From positions 918,592 through 982,591 of the forward strand of contig NZ_JACHCZ010000001.1 in assembly GCF_014207255.1 (NCBI RefSeq): a DNA stretch of 64,000 nt, given 5' to 3'. Positions 44,150-51,408 of the stretch are shown here, piece by piece (positions within the stretch are counted from its first letter, which is position 1; each line of letters begins with the position of its first letter). The notes beneath the pieces were generated by a model. It did no database searches. It saw only the letters and a program-made list of their open reading frames with translations, and was not told the DNA's origin. The translations under genes and the position numbers were made by a program. Source of the DNA: Pseudomonas sp. JAI120 (GTDB taxonomy: Bacteria > Pseudomonadota > Gammaproteobacteria > Pseudomonadales > Pseudomonadaceae).

Positions 44150-44940
44150 GCACTGCCCTGCATGATCGGCTCCACGCTGCCCGTCAACACCACACCGCCC
44201 TGCCCGTCCCAGCGCACAGTGACCGTACCGCCGTCGCACTCCACCTGCACCGTGGCATCCAGCAAGCCACGGCGGATGCCATTGACCACCGCGCCGCAAC
44301 AACACGAACCGGAACCCAGCGGCACGCCGCCGCCACGCTCCCAGATGCGCAGGCGGATATGCCCACGGTCGAGCACCTGCACGAAATGCACATTGGTCCT
44401 GGCCGGGAACAGCGGGTGAATTTCCAGCGCCGGGCCCACGGCGGCCGGGTCGATGGCGTCGATGTCGGCCACAAAAAACGTGCAATGGGGGTTGCCCATG
44501 CTGCACGCCGCCGGGTTGCCCGCCAGCGGTAACGTACACGTATCCATGGCCTCGGCCAGCGGCACGGCCGACCAGTCCAGCGACGGCGCGCCCATGTCCA
44601 CCGACACCCGCCGCCCCGCCTCGCGCACACAGGTCAGCAGGCCACGGTCAGTGCGCAGCACAACCGAATCGCTGCGGGTTTCATGCATCAAGCGGTCGGC
44701 CACTCCACGCGTGGCGCTGCCACAGGTTTGCAGCGGCGTGCCGTTGGGGTTCCAGAACTTGATGCGCGCGGCGGCGTCTTCGCAGTCGAGCACCACGGCC
44801 AGTTGATTGAAGCCAATGCCGGTGTGGCGATTGCCCAGGCGGCGGGCGACCTCGGGGGTGACAGGGTCGTCCAGGCCACGGCGGTCGATGATGATGAAGT
44901 CGTCGCCATGGGCGTGCATCTTTGTGAACGGCAAGGTCAT
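44137..44940 (-). CDS. DapF-like epimerase-fold protein with altered catalytic residue
   Basis: 267 residues with the two-domain diaminopimelate epimerase fold (TKMHAHGDDFIIIDRRGLDD; SMGNPHCTFFVADID). Cys73 (QTCGSATRG) matches the first catalytic cysteine. The second, normally in ACGSG after YERGAGET, reads WERGGGVPLGSGSCCC, so Ser210 stands where Cys217 is expected unless the CCC cluster at 213-215 substitutes. GVGFDQ is GIGFNQ. It is therefore probably a paralogue with another substrate or a lyase, not the housekeeping DapF. Tail-to-tail overlap of 13 nt with the kinase gene. Confidence 0.85.
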   Translation of the reverse strand: MTLPFTKMHAHGDDFIIIDRRGLDDPVTPEVARRLGNRHTGIGFNQLAVVLDCEDAAARIKFWNPNGTPLQTCGSATRGVADRLMHETRSDSVVLRTDRGLLTCVREAGRRVSVDMGAPSLDWSAVPLAEAMDTCTLPLAGNPAACSMGNPHCTFFVADIDAIDPAAVGPALEIHPLFPARTNVHFVQVLDRGHIRLRIWERGGGVPLGSGSCCCGAVVNGIRRGLLDATVQVECDGGTVTVRWDGQGGVVLTGSVEPIMQGSAYLL

Positions 44941-45014
44941 GGACTGTCCTGGGGTCGACCGGTGGGGGAACTGGAGGATACCCTGAACCGACCCAACCTT
45001 ATCGAGAGTCAAGC

Positions 45015-45518
45015 ATGCTTATCGTCTTCAGCGGCCTGCCCGGCACCGGCAAAACCACGATTGCCCGCGAGTTGGCGCGCCAGACCGGTGCGGTTTACCT
45101 GCGCATCGATGTGATCGAGCAGGCGATTCGCGACGCGGGCGTATTGGCGGGTGATGTCGGTGCCAGCGGTTACGGCGTGGCGAATGCGCTGGCGCTGAGT
45201 AACTTGCAGTTGGGCCATAGGGTCGTCGCCGATTGCGTGAACCCGGTGCAGGAAAGTCGGGCAGCCTGGACAGCAATGGCCGCGAAGGCAGAGGTGGAGC
45301 TGATCAATATTCAGGTGGTGTGCACAGACTCGCAGGAACACCAGCGCCGGGTGGAAAGCCGTACGGGCGACATTCCTGGGTTGACGCCGCCGACTTGGCA
45401 GTCGGTGTCGGCGCACGAGTACGAGCGCTGGGACCCACCCGTGTTGACCCTGGACACGGCCTCCGTGACAGCCACCGAGGCCGTCGCGTTAATCGTCGCC
45501 CACACGGCAATGCCCTAG
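45015..45518 (+). CDS. P-loop kinase/AAA-type ATPase
   Basis: 167 residues. Walker A is GLPGTGKTT (residues 7-15), followed by ARELARQTGAVYLRIDVIEQAIR, where the Asp and Arg resemble small-molecule kinases of the AAA_33 group. A later HQRRVESRTGDIPGL motif carries lid arginines. No toxin or partner gene is adjacent. It probably phosphorylates a small molecule, not identifiable here. It ends 4 nt inside the neighbouring L,D-transpeptidase gene, tail to tail. Confidence 0.85.
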   Translation: MLIVFSGLPGTGKTTIARELARQTGAVYLRIDVIEQAIRDAGVLAGDVGASGYGVANALALSNLQLGHRVVADCVNPVQESRAAWTAMAAKAEVELINIQVVCTDSQEHQRRVESRTGDIPGLTPPTWQSVSAHEYERWDPPVLTLDTASVTATEAVALIVAHTAMP

Positions 45519-47116
45519 AGGACACTCCCCATCGCCTTCATCAACACCAGGTCGCGCCCATAAATATCCGGCGCGTACACAAGGTCACCCTGGGCGTCGA
45601 CCTGCACCGTCCAGTAACCCAACAGCACCGGCACCGGGGTGGCCAGCCGGAATTCATGGGTCACGCCGGTGGCCAGCAGTTCATCGGTGCGCGCGCGTTC
45701 AGCCGGGCTGACCAGCAGGTCGCGCAGCAGCAACGGTTGTTCAACCCTGACGCAACCGGAGCTGAACGCCCGTGGGCCTTTGGTGAACAGCGGTTGGCTC
45801 GGGGTGTCGTGCAGGTACACCGAGTACGGGTTGGGGAAGCGCATCACGATCTTGCCCAGCGGGTTGCGCGGGCCGGCTTCCTGGCGCAGCAGGATATTGC
45901 CGGGGCGCGCCCAGTCGATATTTTCCGGCGCCAGCGGGTTGCCTTCGGCGTCGAGCACTTGCAGGTTTTGCTGGCGCAGGTATTCGGGGTTGAGCCGGAT
46001 GGCCGGGAGTTTGTCCTCACGCATGATGGTGGGCGGGATGGTCCAGGTGGGGTTGAGGGTCAGCCGGGTGATGCGAGACTTGAGCAGCGGCGTCTGGCGT
46101 TCGGCGCGACCCACTTGCAGGCGGGTTTGCCACACCGGGATGCCGCTCTGGTACACGCTCAGTTGCGCTGCGGCGACGTTGACCAGCACGCCTTCGGGCT
46201 CCAGGTCCTGGGCCAGCCAGCGGAAACGCTCGAGGTTGATGCGCAGTTGTTCACGGCGCATGGCCGGGCTGATATTGAGTTCGGCCACCGTGCCGGCGCC
46301 GATCACACCGTCCGATTGCAAGGAGTGGCTGAGCTGGAAGGCTTTCACCGCCGTGACCAGTTCCGGACCGTATTGTGTGCCCGCGCCCTTGGGTTCGACG
46401 GGCAGGTAGCCACCGCTGTGGAGCCGACGGGCCAGTTCCGGGACGCGCGGGTCTTCCATGCCGGGACGCAATAACGGGCCGCTGCCGACCGGGTCCCAAT
46501 GGGGCAAGGGTTGCAGACGCACCATGGAATAGGCGTTGCGCAGGCTGCGGTAAAGATCGGCGCTGGGGCGTGCCTGGTCAAAGGCTTGCGCCATGTCCTG
46601 CAGGCCGACGGCAGCGAGGGCCAGCACTTCGGTGTTGGGGTCACGGGTGGGCGGCTGCGAATGCCACAGCGGTTCGAAGCGCGATTGCTGCAGGCGTCCG
46701 TAGTGCAGATCCTGCAGGGCTTGCAGGTAGTGCTGGCTGCTGCCGATGTCGCTGCACAACACGTTGGCCGTGGCATCCGCCGCAGGCAGACTATAGTGGG
46801 TGGGGTCCAGGCCGTCGTCGGCGAGCATCAGCAACTGAGTCTGGAGCGCTTGGCGGCGCGTCTCATCCGCCCACAACGGTGCATCGCCTTGTTGCTGATA
46901 GAACGCTTGCAGGCGCGCAAGGGCCGGCGCATCGATCTGCGATGCCAGGCCGGGACAGACACTGGGCAACTGCGCCAGGGCTTGTTGCACCGGAGCCAGG
47001 TCAAGCGGCGCGGGGGTCGTAACGAGCAACGGCTGCACCGGCAGCGCATCGGCTGTCGCGACCAATGGTGCAACGAGCAAGCAAATGCTCAAGTAACATG
47101 CGTGTTTTTTGAACAA
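45515..47116 (-). CDS. L,D-transpeptidase, YcbB/LdtD type
   Basis: About 533 residues. A signal segment (LFKKHACYLSICLLVAPLVATADA) and a peptidoglycan-binding domain (PELARRLHSGGYLP...GPELVTAVKAFQLSHSLQSDGVIGAGT) precede a YkuD catalytic domain with HDTPSQPLFTKGPRAFSSGCVRV. The catalytic Cys in SSGC and upstream His are present. It makes 3-3 cross-links. No ATG fits the signal peptide, so I use TTG at 47116, which has GGAG 8 nt ahead. It diverges from another L,D-transpeptidase gene 40 nt away. Confidence 0.9.
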   Translation of the reverse strand: MFKKHACYLSICLLVAPLVATADALPVQPLLVTTPAPLDLAPVQQALAQLPSVCPGLASQIDAPALARLQAFYQQQGDAPLWADETRRQALQTQLLMLADDGLDPTHYSLPAADATANVLCSDIGSSQHYLQALQDLHYGRLQQSRFEPLWHSQPPTRDPNTEVLALAAVGLQDMAQAFDQARPSADLYRSLRNAYSMVRLQPLPHWDPVGSGPLLRPGMEDPRVPELARRLHSGGYLPVEPKGAGTQYGPELVTAVKAFQLSHSLQSDGVIGAGTVAELNISPAMRREQLRINLERFRWLAQDLEPEGVLVNVAAAQLSVYQSGIPVWQTRLQVGRAERQTPLLKSRITRLTLNPTWTIPPTIMREDKLPAIRLNPEYLRQQNLQVLDAEGNPLAPENIDWARPGNILLRQEAGPRNPLGKIVMRFPNPYSVYLHDTPSQPLFTKGPRAFSSGCVRVEQPLLLRDLLVSPAERARTDELLATGVTHEFRLATPVPVLLGYWTVQVDAQGDLVYAPDIYGRDLVLMKAMGSVL

Positions 47117-47156
47117 TGACTTTGCTCCAATCCACAGCGGGGGAGATGTACTGTAG

Positions 47157-47870
47157 ATGCTGACTTTTATGTGTCGCCTCGGTTTGGCCACCGTGGGCCT
47201 GGCTTTACTGAGCAATTCTGCGCTCGCCGCCAATGGCAACCCTCCTTCCTTGTATAGCAGCCTGGCGCGGTCGGCTCCAGAACTCAATCCCGCTGTACTG
47301 AAAAGCGCCCTGAACGCCGTGCAATGCGCGGTCAATAATGGCGAAGAACGCTCCGAGCGCCTGGCCGTGATTGACTACTCCCAGCCTTCGACCGCCCGTC
47401 GGCTGTGGATCTTCGACCTGCGCAAGAAAACCCTGGTGCTGCGCGACCTGGTGGCCCACGGTGCCAAATCCGGGGAAAACTTCGCCACCCAGTTCTCCAA
47501 CCTCGAAGGCAGCCACCAATCCAGCCTGGGCCTGTTCCGCACCCAGGAAAGCTACTTGGGCACCCATGGCTATTCGCTGCGCATGGACGGCCTGGAACCG
47601 GGATTCAACGACCAGGCCCGCGACCGCGCCATCGTGATTCACGCCGCCGACTACGTCAGCCCCTTGTGGAGCAAGCGCGAAGGCCGCATCGGCCGCAGCC
47701 AGGGTTGCCCGGCCGTGCGTCCACAGGTGGCGCGCCAGGTGGTGGACAAGCTCAAGGACGGGCAGTTCATGTTTTCGTGGTACCCCGACCAACGCTGGTT
47801 GAAGTCCTCGACGTACCTCAATTGCAAACCCCAACAGGTGGCGAGTAGTCGTACAATCCGTGGCGGTTAG
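47157..47870 (+). CDS. Murein L,D-transpeptidase-like protein (YkuD_2 family)
   Basis: 237 residues with a signal peptide (MLTFMCRLGLATVGLALLSNSALA). The C-terminal half carries the distinctive motif HAADY...GRIGRSQGCPAV, where Cys in SQGC is the likely nucleophile and HAADY the partner His. This is the YkuD-related group (PF13645), smaller than YcbB. It lies back to back with the YcbB-type gene and 30 nt ahead of a creatininase-family gene, so promoter elements must be packed into the 40-nt gap or lie within the genes. Confidence 0.88.
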   Translation: MLTFMCRLGLATVGLALLSNSALAANGNPPSLYSSLARSAPELNPAVLKSALNAVQCAVNNGEERSERLAVIDYSQPSTARRLWIFDLRKKTLVLRDLVAHGAKSGENFATQFSNLEGSHQSSLGLFRTQESYLGTHGYSLRMDGLEPGFNDQARDRAIVIHAADYVSPLWSKREGRIGRSQGCPAVRPQVARQVVDKLKDGQFMFSWYPDQRWLKSSTYLNCKPQQVASSRTIRGG

Positions 47871-47900
47871 CCTGTCCCCACAGATAAAAGAGAGCTTCGC

Positions 47901-48647
47901 ATGCTTCTACATCAATCGACCTGGATCGAGATCGGGCAGTTCCTGGAACGCAGCCGCACGGTGGTGATCCCCATCGGCTCCAACGAACAACACGGCCCCA
48001 CCGGCCTGCTGGGCACCGACTGGATGTGCCCGGAAATCATCGCCCATGAGGCGCAAAAGCACGCCGACATCCTCATCGGCCCGACCTTCAATATCGGCAT
48101 GGCCCAGCACCACCTGGGCTTCCCCGGCACCATTTCCCTGCGCCCTTCCACCTTTATCGCTGCGATTGGCGACTGGGTGCGCTCGCTGGCCGGGCATGGT
48201 TTCGACAAGATCCTGTTTCTGAACGGTCACGGTGGCAATATCGCCACGATTGAAGCGGCGTTTTCCGAGCTGTACGCCGAGGCGAGCTTCGGCCGTCGCC
48301 CTGCCGGGTTTGCGTTGAAGCTGGTGAACTGGTGGGACCTGGAAGGCGTCACTGACCTGGCGCACCGCCAATTCCCGGTGGGCCATGGCAGCCATGCGAC
48401 GCCTTCGGAGATCGCAGTGACGCAGTGGGCGTACCCGGACGCGATCAAGTCGGCCGACTACTCCCCGCAAATCGCCAACACCGGGCCGATCCGTGAAGCC
48501 CTGGACTTCCGCGCACGCTTCCCAGACGGGCGCATGGGCTCGGACCCGGCGCTGGCGACGGTGGAGAAAGGTGGGGAGTTGGTGGCGCTGGCGGCTCAAG
48601 GGCTGGTCAAAACCGTCAACAACTTCAGCAACGAAGCCAGACCTTAG
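47901..48647 (+). CDS. Creatininase-family amidohydrolase
   Basis: 248 residues, cytoplasmic. Metal ligands are visible in the conserved order: Glu in PIGSNEQHGPTG (with His following), Asp in GTDWMC, His in FLNGHGGNIATIE and Glu further on, as in creatinine amidohydrolase and related enzymes (GTP-derived FAPy deformylases, mycofactocin MftE). GHGSHATPSEIA is the late substrate-side motif. The actual substrate is unknown. It is followed by a palindromic REP that may end transcription. Confidence 0.88.
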   Translation: MLLHQSTWIEIGQFLERSRTVVIPIGSNEQHGPTGLLGTDWMCPEIIAHEAQKHADILIGPTFNIGMAQHHLGFPGTISLRPSTFIAAIGDWVRSLAGHGFDKILFLNGHGGNIATIEAAFSELYAEASFGRRPAGFALKLVNWWDLEGVTDLAHRQFPVGHGSHATPSEIAVTQWAYPDAIKSADYSPQIANTGPIREALDFRARFPDGRMGSDPALATVEKGGELVALAAQGLVKTVNNFSNEARP

Positions 48648-48666
48648 GCCTTATGCAGATCCAAAT

Positions 48667-48692
48667 GTGGGAGGGGGCTTGCTCCCTCCCAC
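48667..48692. repeat. Single REP palindrome
   Basis: GTGGGAGGGGGCTTGCTCCCTCCCAC forms a near-perfect hairpin between two converging genes, so it may act as a two-way terminator. Confidence 0.85.
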
Positions 48693-48697
48693 ATTGG

Positions 48698-49030
48698 TTA
48701 TCTGCAGTCCTGCGCAACCTGTTCAAGCCGCGACGGCGTGATGGTCGACGCCAGCGGTTTGCGCTCATACAAAAACACTTTGCCGCCGTCCCCGGCCTTA
48801 TAAACTTCCAGCACGTCATCGGCAGCAATTTTGCTGGTCAACACCACCCTGGCGTGGCGCGAGTTCTGCGTCACGGTCGAGGTGATCCCGTGTTTTTCCA
48901 GCTTGGGGAGCACGCATTGCACATAGGCTTCGGGGCTCTTGCTGGTTTGCAGGATCAGGGTCGGCTTGTTAGGAGCAGAAACACAACCGGCCAGCAACGA
49001 GGCAGCGACCGGTACGAAAAAAGAGCGCAT
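48698..49030 (-). CDS. Small lipoprotein
   Basis: 110 residues with a lipobox (VAASLLAGC; Cys16), so a lipid anchor is predicted. The rest, APNKPTLILQTSKSPEAYVQCVLPKLEKHGITSTVTQNSRHARVVL, is a small mixed alpha/beta domain with conserved Cys at VQCVLP and near the end QDCR, which may form a disulfide. No named family is recognised with confidence. It faces the creatininase gene tail to tail across a REP. Confidence 0.75.
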   Translation of the reverse strand: MRSFFVPVAASLLAGCVSAPNKPTLILQTSKSPEAYVQCVLPKLEKHGITSTVTQNSRHARVVLTSKIAADDVLEVYKAGDGGKVFLYERKPLASTITPSRLEQVAQDCR

Positions 49031-49064
49031 GAAAAAATCCTGAGTCTAAAAATAAAGGTTCACA

Positions 49065-49709
49065 TCAACCCGCGCGAACCAGCGCCTTGAGCGAGGCATC
49101 GAACTGCTTCAACGCATCGAGCTGCACATCCCGCTGCTGCTCGATCCGCGCGGCAATCTCCGGTGCGGCCTTGTCGTGCACCCACACCGAGGGCACCTGC
49201 CTGTGCACCGAGCCTTCGGCCTTGGCGATGTATTGCAGGTCCGCGTCATAGAACCGCGCGATAAAGCGCGCCTCGACCTGATCGTTGCGCGGGGTCAGCA
49301 GTTGGTTATGGGTATCGAGCATCACCACCACGTCGGGGCGAGCCTGCACCAGGGCATCCAAGTTGTCGTAGACCGTCACCGACAAAAAGGTTCCCTGCAG
49401 CGAGTTCATCAACCAATCAATGGCCAGTTCCGGGTCGGAGCTGTTGACGAACGCCTCGCGGATACGTCCGTCAAGGGCATCCCTGGCGCCATTCAAGGCC
49501 ATGTCGTGGTAGCGTTCAAGGTAGCTGAGGTTGTCGCGGGTGTTATCGCTTAACAACACGCCCACCGATTGCGCACGCTGCAGGGAGTCTACGCTACCGA
49601 CGATAGGTAGCAAATGGCCTGTATGCAGTTCACCGGCGATGGCCGCATTATTCACCAGCACGGTGCCGAGCATCAGAATCATTAAACCAAGCTGAATAAT
49701 CGTCCTCAT
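49065..49709 (-). CDS. Exported hypothetical protein, 214 residues
   Basis: Signal peptide (MRTIIQLGLMILMLGTVLVNNAAIAG), then a mixed domain with two conserved-looking acidic parts (SVTVYDNLDALVQARPDVVVMLDTHNQLL). It ends in a long amphipathic helix (AAPEIAARIEQQRDVQLDALKQFDASLKALV). It lacks a lipobox, so it should be periplasmic. ATP or ligand binding cannot be claimed. AAGGAA lies 6-7 nt before the ATG at 49709. It may be co-transcribed with the lipoprotein gene 34 nt downstream. Confidence 0.7.
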   Translation of the reverse strand: MRTIIQLGLMILMLGTVLVNNAAIAGELHTGHLLPIVGSVDSLQRAQSVGVLLSDNTRDNLSYLERYHDMALNGARDALDGRIREAFVNSSDPELAIDWLMNSLQGTFLSVTVYDNLDALVQARPDVVVMLDTHNQLLTPRNDQVEARFIARFYDADLQYIAKAEGSVHRQVPSVWVHDKAAPEIAARIEQQRDVQLDALKQFDASLKALVRAG

Positions 49710-49839
49710 CACGCATTTCCTTGAACAGCGTTTCGATGAAGCAATTTTGCGCTTTCCCTGCAAAAACAGAACTTGCAATGCGTGATGGTGACTATTATCT
49801 GAAGCGATAGTGTCGCGATAAAATTTATAAGGAGCCGCC

Positions 49840-50112
49840 ATGAAGCCCCACCAGAAAACCTTCGACCGTATTCGCGAAGCTGTCTTGCCGGAGTTTCGCG
49901 AGCGAGTCGCCGATTACCTGGCCGACTATGAATACGTGCTGCAGAATCCGGGCGCCGACCCAGACCAGGCCTATGCCAGTGCCCAACAATTGCGCGGCTA
50001 CCTGCGCGGCTTGAACACCACGCGAGTGCTGGGCATGGCCGATTGGGAAGACCTGGACCGGCGCGTCATGCAAATGACTGCAAACGCTACAGCGCAGGAC
50101 GTCGCAGGTTGA
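49840..50112 (+). CDS. Hypothetical protein, 90 residues, helical
   Basis: Short, charged and helical (FDRIREAVLPEFRERVADYLADYEYVL). I know no family. AAGGAG lies 6 nt before the ATG at 49840, a good ribosome site. Its last 26 nt overlap the 3' end of the GST gene on the opposite strand. No signal peptide or motif suggests a function. Confidence 0.6.
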   Translation: MKPHQKTFDRIREAVLPEFRERVADYLADYEYVLQNPGADPDQAYASAQQLRGYLRGLNTTRVLGMADWEDLDRRVMQMTANATAQDVAG

Positions 50113-50719
50113 CCCATTCCTGCACAGACGGCCGGCACCACTGGCGTTCTGCATAGGCCACCAGCTCGGTGGGTACGCTGTCACCGTTGAGGATCAGGCG
50201 ATTGAGCATCACCGCCAGGTCCACATCAGCAATGCACCACTCACCGAACAGGTACGAAGGGTTGCCCGCCAACAGCGCCTGTGCCGCACTGATCAAGCGC
50301 CGGGCTGCCCCTTGGGCGTCGGCTGACAACGGCGGCATTTTCTGCCCATAAAACACCACCAGGGTCGAACGCTCCTGGCGAATCGGCAGCAAGTCACTGC
50401 GCAGCCACGCCTGTACCTGTCGCGCCCTCGCCCGCTGTTTTGGATCGGCCGGGTACACGGCTGTCTCGGGGTAGGCCTGGTCCAGGTATTCGGTAATCGC
50501 GGAGGATTCCGACAAGGCAAAATCGCCTTCCACCAAGGTCGGCACCCGCTGGGTCACGGACAACCGGGCAAAATCGGCCGTCTGGTTTTGCGCGGCATCC
50601 AGGTCCAGGGTGACCAGGTCGAAGGCCAGGCCTTTTTCCCGCAGGGTAACGAACACCGACATCGCGTACGGGCTGGTGTAGAGCGAATCAACGTAGAGGC
50701 GTAACGGGGGCTGGTTCAT
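50087..50719 (-). CDS. yfcF: Glutathione S-transferase, YfcF type
   Basis: 210 residues: a thioredoxin-like N-terminal domain (LRLYVDSLYTSPYAMSVFVTLREKGLAFD, then VPTLVEGDFALSESSAITEYLDQAYP, with the glutathione-binding Glu-Ser) and an all-helical C-terminal domain (ISAAQALLAGNPSYLFGEWCIADVDLAVMLNRL). The pattern fits E. coli YfcF, a GST with disulfide reductase activity and a role in peroxide resistance. The Ser/Tyr pair near residues 12-20 would be the glutathione-activating residue. Monocistronic. Confidence 0.8.
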   Translation of the reverse strand: MNQPPLRLYVDSLYTSPYAMSVFVTLREKGLAFDLVTLDLDAAQNQTADFARLSVTQRVPTLVEGDFALSESSAITEYLDQAYPETAVYPADPKQRARARQVQAWLRSDLLPIRQERSTLVVFYGQKMPPLSADAQGAARRLISAAQALLAGNPSYLFGEWCIADVDLAVMLNRLILNGDSVPTELVAYAERQWCRPSVQEWVNLRRPAL

Positions 50720-50815
50720 GGCGGGGCTCCTTGGGTGAAGCCCTACGCTACGAGATGTGCGGCGGGAAAGACAATGCGCTGTTTTTATGGGGGCATTCCT
50801 GGACGGAATAGCGGG

Positions 50816-51352
50816 TTAACCGGCAAACCCGCCCTTGTCCAGAAAGGCGCGTTCTTCATCCGTGGTGACCCTGGCTAGCACCGCATTACGATGGGGGAAA
50901 CGCCCGAAGCGCTCGATGATCTGCGCGTGTTCCTTGGCCCAGCGGTAAGTGTTGGCGTCCAGCTGCTGGTTGAGGATCAGGGAGCGTTGCTGGTCCCTTG
51001 GGTCTTCCGAGTGTTCGAACGGCAAATAACAGAACGCGCGCAATGCCGGCTCAACCTGCTGGTCGAGCCCGGCGTCCACCATGCGCTGGGCATACAGGCG
51101 TGCCAGCGGGTCGGTGGCGAACATGTGCGCCGTGCCGCGAAAGGCATTGCGTGGGTATTGGTCGAGCAGGACCAGCAAGGCCAAGGCGCCTTCGGCTGAA
51201 TCCAGCCAGCTTTCCAGCTCGCGCCGGGCGGCTTGCAGGTGGGTGGCGTGGAAGGTCTCGCGGAAGGTGGCGTCGAAGGCATCGTCCTTGGCGAACCAGC
51301 GTTTGGGGCCGGCACTTTTCCAGAAGTCGATAACGGTCTGTGGCGTGTTCAT
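50816..51352 (-). CDS. DUF924 family protein
   Basis: 178 residues, all-helical. Begins TPQTVIDFWKSAGPKRWFAKDDAFDATFRETF and carries the hallmark LLVLLDQYPRNAFRGTAHMFATDPLAR and FCYLPFEHSEDPRDQQRS. DUF924 proteins are TPR-like and their function is not known. The C-terminal PHRNAVLARVTTDEERAFL is also typical. It ends well before the TonB receptor gene and is separated from it by a palindrome at 51363-51390. Confidence 0.92.
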   Translation of the reverse strand: MNTPQTVIDFWKSAGPKRWFAKDDAFDATFRETFHATHLQAARRELESWLDSAEGALALLVLLDQYPRNAFRGTAHMFATDPLARLYAQRMVDAGLDQQVEPALRAFCYLPFEHSEDPRDQQRSLILNQQLDANTYRWAKEHAQIIERFGRFPHRNAVLARVTTDEERAFLDKGGFAG

Positions 51353-51362
51353 TTTATTCTCC

Positions 51363-51390
51363 TGTAGGCGCGAGCACGCTCGCGCCTACA
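51363..51390. repeat. Palindromic element / possible terminator
   Basis: TGTAGGCGCGAGCAC and its inverse GTGCTCGCGCCTACA-type arms form a strong hairpin with almost no loop, located between the TonB receptor stop and the DUF924 start. TGTAGGAGCGAGCTCC at about 59858 is of the same short family. Confidence 0.75.
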
Positions 51391-51408
51391 GTGGACCGTG
51401 TTTACCGC

